From NCBI GenBank assembly GCA_934090595.1, contig CAKOJO010000039.1, positions 1 through 10,006 of the forward strand: 10,006 nt of DNA. Direction: 5' to 3'. This DNA comes from an uncultured Bacilli bacterium (GTDB taxonomy: Bacteria > Bacillota_I > Bacilli_A > RF39 > UBA660). Below, one piece after another: positions 7,724-10,006 of the stretch (position 1 is the first letter of the stretch; every line of letters begins with the position of its first letter). The notes beneath the pieces were generated by a model. It was not told the origin of the DNA. It did not search any database and was given only the letters and a program-made list of their open reading frames with translations. A program made the translations under genes and the position numbers.

Positions 7724-7731
7724 AAGGAGTG
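7724..7731 (+). promoter_or_regulatory. Ribosome binding site that sets the membrane-protein start
   Basis: AAGGAGTG at 7724-7731 has a strong AAGGAG core 8 bases before ATG 7738. The in-frame GTG at 7729 overlaps this site and is rejected as the start. Confidence 0.8.
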
Positions 7732-7737
7732 TTGGCT

Positions 7738-8445
7738 ATGGATATAGAAATGTTTATTAAATTTCCAGGTATTTTGATTACAATTGGAGCTGTTCTTCTT
7801 TTGTTATCAATTATAATTGGATTTATAGCTTATAAGAAAGATAAAAATACAATTGGAGCGAGTTCACTAAGTAATGATGTATTATCAGTTGATGAAATAG
7901 ATGATGAAAAACCACCAATTGAAAATACTCAAAAAATAAAAATAGAAGAACCTAAAGAAGAGGAAAAAGAATCATTTACGTTCCCTAAGGAAGAAGAAAT
8001 TGAAGACATTAAAACTGAACCAATTCCAATTATTAATCAAGTAGATACTGTAAATAATGATGAAGTTACAGTTGTGCCTGTAATGGAAAAGGTTGAGCCT
8101 GTTGTAACAGAACCTATTGTAGAAAAAGTAGAAGAAATAAAACCTGTTGCAACAGAAGAACCAATCAAAGAAGAAGTGATTGAACAACCTAAAACTACAT
8201 TAATATATGGTGGTGTTGAACCTACTAAACAGTTTAATTTTAGTTTTAATAGTGAAAAGGGTACTTATGAAGAAAAGAAACCTGTTGAAAATATTGCTCA
8301 AGTTGTTGAAGAAAAGCCAGTTGAAGTTGTACAAAGACCAATAATTGAACAACCTACTGAAGAATTACAAACTATTAAAGAAGAAACACCTATTGAAGCT
8401 AAACAAGTAGTGGTTGAAGACGAAGAAGATATCGAAGTATTATAG
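7738..8445 (+). CDS. Unrecognised one-pass membrane protein with long acidic Glu/Pro/Val-rich tail
   Basis: A 235-residue protein. Residues about 11-32 are one membrane segment (FPGILITIGAVLLLLSIIIG), followed at once by YKKDK; the positive charges after it suggest that the tail faces the cytoplasm and the short N-terminus faces outward. Residues 40-235 are low complexity, strongly acidic, with irregular Glu-Pro-Val-Glu repeats (such as EKVEPVVTEP and EEKPVEVV) and probably no fixed fold. One non-repetitive stretch stands out, IYGGVEPTKQFNFSF (156-170), which could be a binding motif. This layout recalls ZipA or other septum proteins with a P/Q/E linker, but no FtsZ-binding domain is present. 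It sits where B. subtilis has ymfI-ymfM(rodZ), but lacks the RodZ helix-turn-helix. It has its own promoter and terminator. The function is unknown; division or envelope scaffold is a guess. Confidence 0.85.
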   Translation: MDIEMFIKFPGILITIGAVLLLLSIIIGFIAYKKDKNTIGASSLSNDVLSVDEIDDEKPPIENTQKIKIEEPKEEEKESFTFPKEEEIEDIKTEPIPIINQVDTVNNDEVTVVPVMEKVEPVVTEPIVEKVEEIKPVATEEPIKEEVIEQPKTTLIYGGVEPTKQFNFSFNSEKGTYEEKKPVENIAQVVEEKPVEVVQRPIIEQPTEELQTIKEETPIEAKQVVVEDEEDIEVL

Positions 8446-8457
8446 ATATCTTCTTTT
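8423..8457 (+). terminator. Intrinsic terminator overlapping the end of the membrane-protein gene
   Basis: GAAGATATC (8425-8433) pairs perfectly with GATATCTTC (8445-8453), with an 11-base loop, extended by two A-T pairs, and followed by TTTT (8454-8457). The upstream arm is in the last codons of the gene and the stop codon TAG (8443-8445) borders the downstream arm. The T-run is short, so efficiency may be modest. Confidence 0.65.
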
Positions 8458-8482
8458 ATAATATTTAATTGCATCAATTATA

Positions 8483-8511
8483 GTGCTAATTGCATCATTT
8501 CGTGGTATAAT
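8483..8511 (+). promoter_or_regulatory. Putative extended -10 promoter of the fic gene
   Basis: A perfect TATAAT (8506-8511) is preceded by TGG (8503-8505), giving an extended -10 element TGnTATAAT. The 17-base-spaced -35 position (8483-8488, GTGCTA) is poor, as is common for extended -10 promoters. Transcription would start near 8518. The -10 box lies in the 13-base gap between the two inner operator copies and shares its last base with the third copy. Confidence 0.65.
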
Positions 8512-8525
8512 GATGCAAATGAAAA

Positions 8526-8531
8526 AAGGAG
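8526..8531 (+). promoter_or_regulatory. Ribosome binding site that supports the TTG start of fic
   Basis: AAGGAG at 8526-8531 lies 9 bases before TTG 8541. The ATG at 8534 is in another frame and meets a stop after six codons, and an in-frame TGA at 8532 rules out any start further upstream, so TTG 8541 is the best start. Confidence 0.75.
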
Positions 8532-8540
8532 TGATGCAAT

Positions 8541-9596
8541 TTGAGAAAGTTTAATTTGATTAAAGAGTACAATAGTGTTATATCAAATAATAATATTATT
8601 AATCTTATGAATAAGATTCATGAGTATAAAGGGAAACAATCATATTTATTAGAGTCTAAAAAAGATACATTAAATGCTTTATTAAATGTTGCTAGAATTC
8701 AAAGTACATCTTCATCAAATAAAATCGAAGGTATTTATACTACTGATGAAAGAATTAATGAGATAGTAAATCAAAAACTAGAACCTAAAAATAGAAATGA
8801 AGAGGAAATCGCAGGATATAGAGATGTATTATCATTGATACATGAGAATCATAACTTTATTGATATAAATCAAAATACAATTTTGCAATTACACAAATAC
8901 TTGTATAAATATACTGGTTATAGTTATGGTGGTAAGTTTAAAAGTTCTCAAAATTATATTGAAGAAATAAATGAAAATGGAGAAAAAAAAGTAAAATTTA
9001 CACCACTTTCTCCAGTAGAAACACCAATGGCAATTGATGACTTATGTAAGAGTTATAATGAATTAGTAAATAATGAGTTGTGTGATCTACTTGTTTTAAT
9101 TCCCATTTTTATACTTGATTTTGTATCTATTCATCCATTTAATGACGGCAATGGAAGAATGAGCAGATTACTTACCTTATTGTTATTATATAAAGCAAAT
9201 TATATGGTGGGAAAATATATTAGTATAGAAAAAATTATTGAAGATACCAAAGAAAGTTATTATGACACTTTAAAGAAAAGTTCTATAAACTGGATTGATG
9301 GTAAAAATGATTATTCATATTTTGTAGAGTATTATTTAGGAATCATATTAAATGCTTATAAAGAGTTTGATTCAAGAATAAATAGTATTGAAAATAAAAA
9401 AATGACTTCATATGATAAAGTTATCGAGGTATTTAAAGACAATAGTGTTATTCCGATTGATAAAACATTTATAATGGATAAATGTCCTGATTTAAGTGAG
9501 ACTACAATAGAAAGAGTTTTAAATAAATTATTAACAGATGATAAAATTATTAAAATATCTGGTGGTAGATATACCAAATATAAGTGGAATAATTAA
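8541..9596 (+). CDS. Fic-family protein (predicted AMP transferase) with N-terminal inhibitory motif and C-terminal winged helix
   Basis: A 351-residue protein. The Fic core carries the complete motif HPFNDGNGR (198-206): His198 as general base, Asp202 for magnesium, and the Gly-Asn-Gly-Arg loop for the ATP phosphates, so AMP transfer to a protein hydroxyl is predicted. The flap GGKFKSSQNYI (130-140) fits the target-docking hairpin. An inhibitory motif of the form S/TxxxE(G/N) is present upstream as SNKIEG (59-64), with E63 predicted to block ATP gamma-phosphate binding, which makes this a self-restrained class II Fic protein. Residues about 288-351 look like a winged helix (DLSETTIERVLNKLL as the likely recognition part), as in Shewanella SO_4266-type proteins. 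The start is TTG with a good ribosome binding site. It is monocistronic, under a symmetric operator (8467-8541). The target protein is unknown; roles in stress or toxin-like control are inference. No separate antitoxin gene is adjacent, consistent with the built-in inhibitor. Confidence 0.94.
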   Translation: MRKFNLIKEYNSVISNNNIINLMNKIHEYKGKQSYLLESKKDTLNALLNVARIQSTSSSNKIEGIYTTDERINEIVNQKLEPKNRNEEEIAGYRDVLSLIHENHNFIDINQNTILQLHKYLYKYTGYSYGGKFKSSQNYIEEINENGEKKVKFTPLSPVETPMAIDDLCKSYNELVNNELCDLLVLIPIFILDFVSIHPFNDGNGRMSRLLTLLLLYKANYMVGKYISIEKIIEDTKESYYDTLKKSSINWIDGKNDYSYFVEYYLGIILNAYKEFDSRINSIENKKMTSYDKVIEVFKDNSVIPIDKTFIMDKCPDLSETTIERVLNKLLTDDKIIKISGGRYTKYKWNN

Positions 9597-9607
9597 TTAA
9601 ATGTTTT

Positions 9608-9636
9608 TTCATAATTTTTCTTTTTCTTAATATAAT
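9608..9636 (+). promoter_or_regulatory. Putative promoter of spoVS
   Basis: TTCATA (9608-9613, 4 of 6 to TTGACA) and a perfect TATAAT (9631-9636) are separated by 17 bases. It begins 12 bases after the fic stop codon. No convincing terminator hairpin was found between fic and this promoter, so read-through from fic into spoVS is possible. Confidence 0.6.
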
Positions 9637-9666
9637 TTAATATAAAAAGAAAGGAATGATAAAATT

Positions 9667-9927
9667 ATGGATATACTTAAAGTATCATCAAAATCAAATC
9701 CCAATTCAGTAGCGGGAGCACTAACCAATGTATTTCGTGATAAAGGAATAGTAGAAATACAAGCAATTGGAGCAGGAGCACTTAATCAAGCAATAAAAGC
9801 AATAGCAATAGCAAGAGGTTTTGTGGCACCGAGTGGCGCTAATCTAGTATGTATTCCTGCTTTTAGTGATATTACAATTGATGGAGAGGAAAGAACTGCT
9901 ATTAAATTAATCGTGGAGGCTAAATAG
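9667..9927 (+). CDS. spoVS: Stage V sporulation protein S (SpoVS), Alba-like small protein
   Basis: An 86-residue protein matching SpoVS along its whole length, including the near-invariant runs SSKSNPNSVAGAL (8-20), the IQAIGAGALNQAIKA stretch, GFVAPSG and DGEERTAIKLIVE. In B. subtilis SpoVS affects late sporulation and septation timing; its fold is Alba-like and nucleic-acid binding has been suggested, with no enzyme activity known. Start ATG 9667 has AAGGA at 9651-9655 and matches the usual N-terminus MDILKVS/MEILKVS. It has its own promoter. SpoVS is also found in bacteria that do not form spores, so its presence alone does not show sporulation. In B. subtilis the spoIIIE/ymf cluster and spoVS lie in the same general chromosomal region, consistent with the partial synteny here. 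Confidence 0.97.
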   Translation: MDILKVSSKSNPNSVAGALTNVFRDKGIVEIQAIGAGALNQAIKAIAIARGFVAPSGANLVCIPAFSDITIDGEERTAIKLIVEAK

Positions 9928-9936
9928 TCTGGATGA

Positions 9937-10006
9937 TTGTCAAATAGTGTGTGTAGACACAAAATAAGCAATAATTATTATTATGAAGCTGATGCAAATG
10001 CGTTGG
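9937..10006 (+). CDS. Possible start of an unidentified gene (3' partial, low confidence)
   Basis: After an in-frame TGA (9934-9936), a frame with a TTG (9937) or GTG (9949) start remains open to the window end and reads KISNNYYYEADANAL over its last 15 codons. GGAGG at 9915-9919, at the end of spoVS, is too distant to be a clear binding site for either start, and GGATGA (9931-9936) abuts the TTG. The frame is too short to be statistically significant and the product is not recognised. The rest of 9928-10006 shows no clear terminator or promoter. Confidence 0.2.
   Translation, partial: MSNSVCRHKISNNYYYEADANAL

Larger units (their letters stand above)
8467..8541 (+). promoter_or_regulatory. 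Four-copy, mirror-symmetric TTGCATCA operator around the fic promoter
   Basis: AATTGCATCA occurs at 8467-8476 and 8488-8497. Its reverse complement occurs at 8511-8520 (TGATGCAAAT, one mismatch) and 8532-8541 (TGATGCAATT, exact). The 8-base core is identical in all four. The outer and inner copies on each side are 21 bases apart, about two helical turns, and both pairs are centred on base 8504. The -10 box lies between the inner copies and the last copy reaches the TTG start codon. Such a layout is what a dimeric or tetrameric repressor would bind, so it is called an operator; the binding protein is not known, but the winged helix of the Fic protein is a candidate. Confidence 0.75.

Noticed and set aside
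7738..8445. RodZ/YmfM or RNase Y at this position
   Set aside because: The protein lacks the N-terminal helix-turn-helix of RodZ and the KH and HD domains of RNase Y; only the presence of one membrane segment and the gene position are shared.
8446..8540. Inverted repeats before fic as an RNA hairpin, attenuator or insertion-sequence ends
   Set aside because: The predicted transcript starts near 8518, so only the two same-orientation copies are transcribed and they cannot pair with each other. There is no transposase or target duplication. A DNA operator explains the layout better.
1..10006. CRISPR array, tRNA, rRNA or insertion sequence
   Set aside because: No regular repeat-spacer pattern, cloverleaf, conserved rRNA segment or transposase-like reading frame was seen by eye on either strand.

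Overview
The window comes from a very AT-rich, low-GC Gram-positive bacterium. All recognisable genes lie on the + strand, have AGGAGG-type ribosome binding sites, and are followed by short AT-rich intrinsic terminators. An FtsK/SpoIIIE translocase, a YmfF/YmfH M16 peptidase pair and SpoVS point to Bacillota. The two surface/secreted proteins at the left edge resemble those common in uncultured gut Bacilli of the RF39/Mollicutes-related kind; that lineage guess is inference. Tryptophan is written TGG throughout and no gene has an in-frame TGA, so the standard bacterial code fits and the TGA=Trp Mollicutes code does not.

Region 1 (1-2067) is the cell surface/export part. It holds the 3' portion of a large extracellular protein with a dockerin-like calcium-binding repeat pair and a Trp/Tyr-rich C-terminal domain. 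A terminator follows, then a small exported protein of the TasA/camelysin type, then a second terminator.

Region 2 (about 2118-7704) is a housekeeping operon with its own promoter: ftsK/spoIIIE, deoD (purine nucleoside phosphorylase), ymfF and ymfH. ftsK/deoD share one base, ymfF/ymfH overlap by four bases (ATGA), and the deoD-ymfF gap is 28 bases. The M16 pair has split active-site features: YmfH carries the zinc motif HFLEH, and YmfF lacks it but carries the R/Y pair. The gene order recalls the Bacillus subtilis spoIIIE-ymfF-ymfH ... spoVS stretch, with the genes that usually lie between missing here.

Region 3 (7684-8457) is a single gene for an unrecognised one-pass membrane protein. Its long acidic Glu/Pro/Val-rich tail is probably cytoplasmic, a ZipA-like topology without a ZipA domain. 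It has its own promoter and terminator.

Region 4 (8467-9596) is a Fic-family AMP-transferase-like gene with a built-in inhibitory motif and a C-terminal winged helix. Four copies of TTGCATCA surround its promoter in an exactly mirror-symmetric layout, with the -10 box between the inner pair and the outermost copy running into the TTG start codon. This looks like an operator for autoregulation or for a dedicated regulator, and it is the most interesting unexplained feature of the window.

Region 5 (9608-10006) holds spoVS with its own promoter and, at the right edge, a possible beginning of another reading frame that cannot be identified. No tRNA, rRNA, CRISPR array or insertion sequence was seen.
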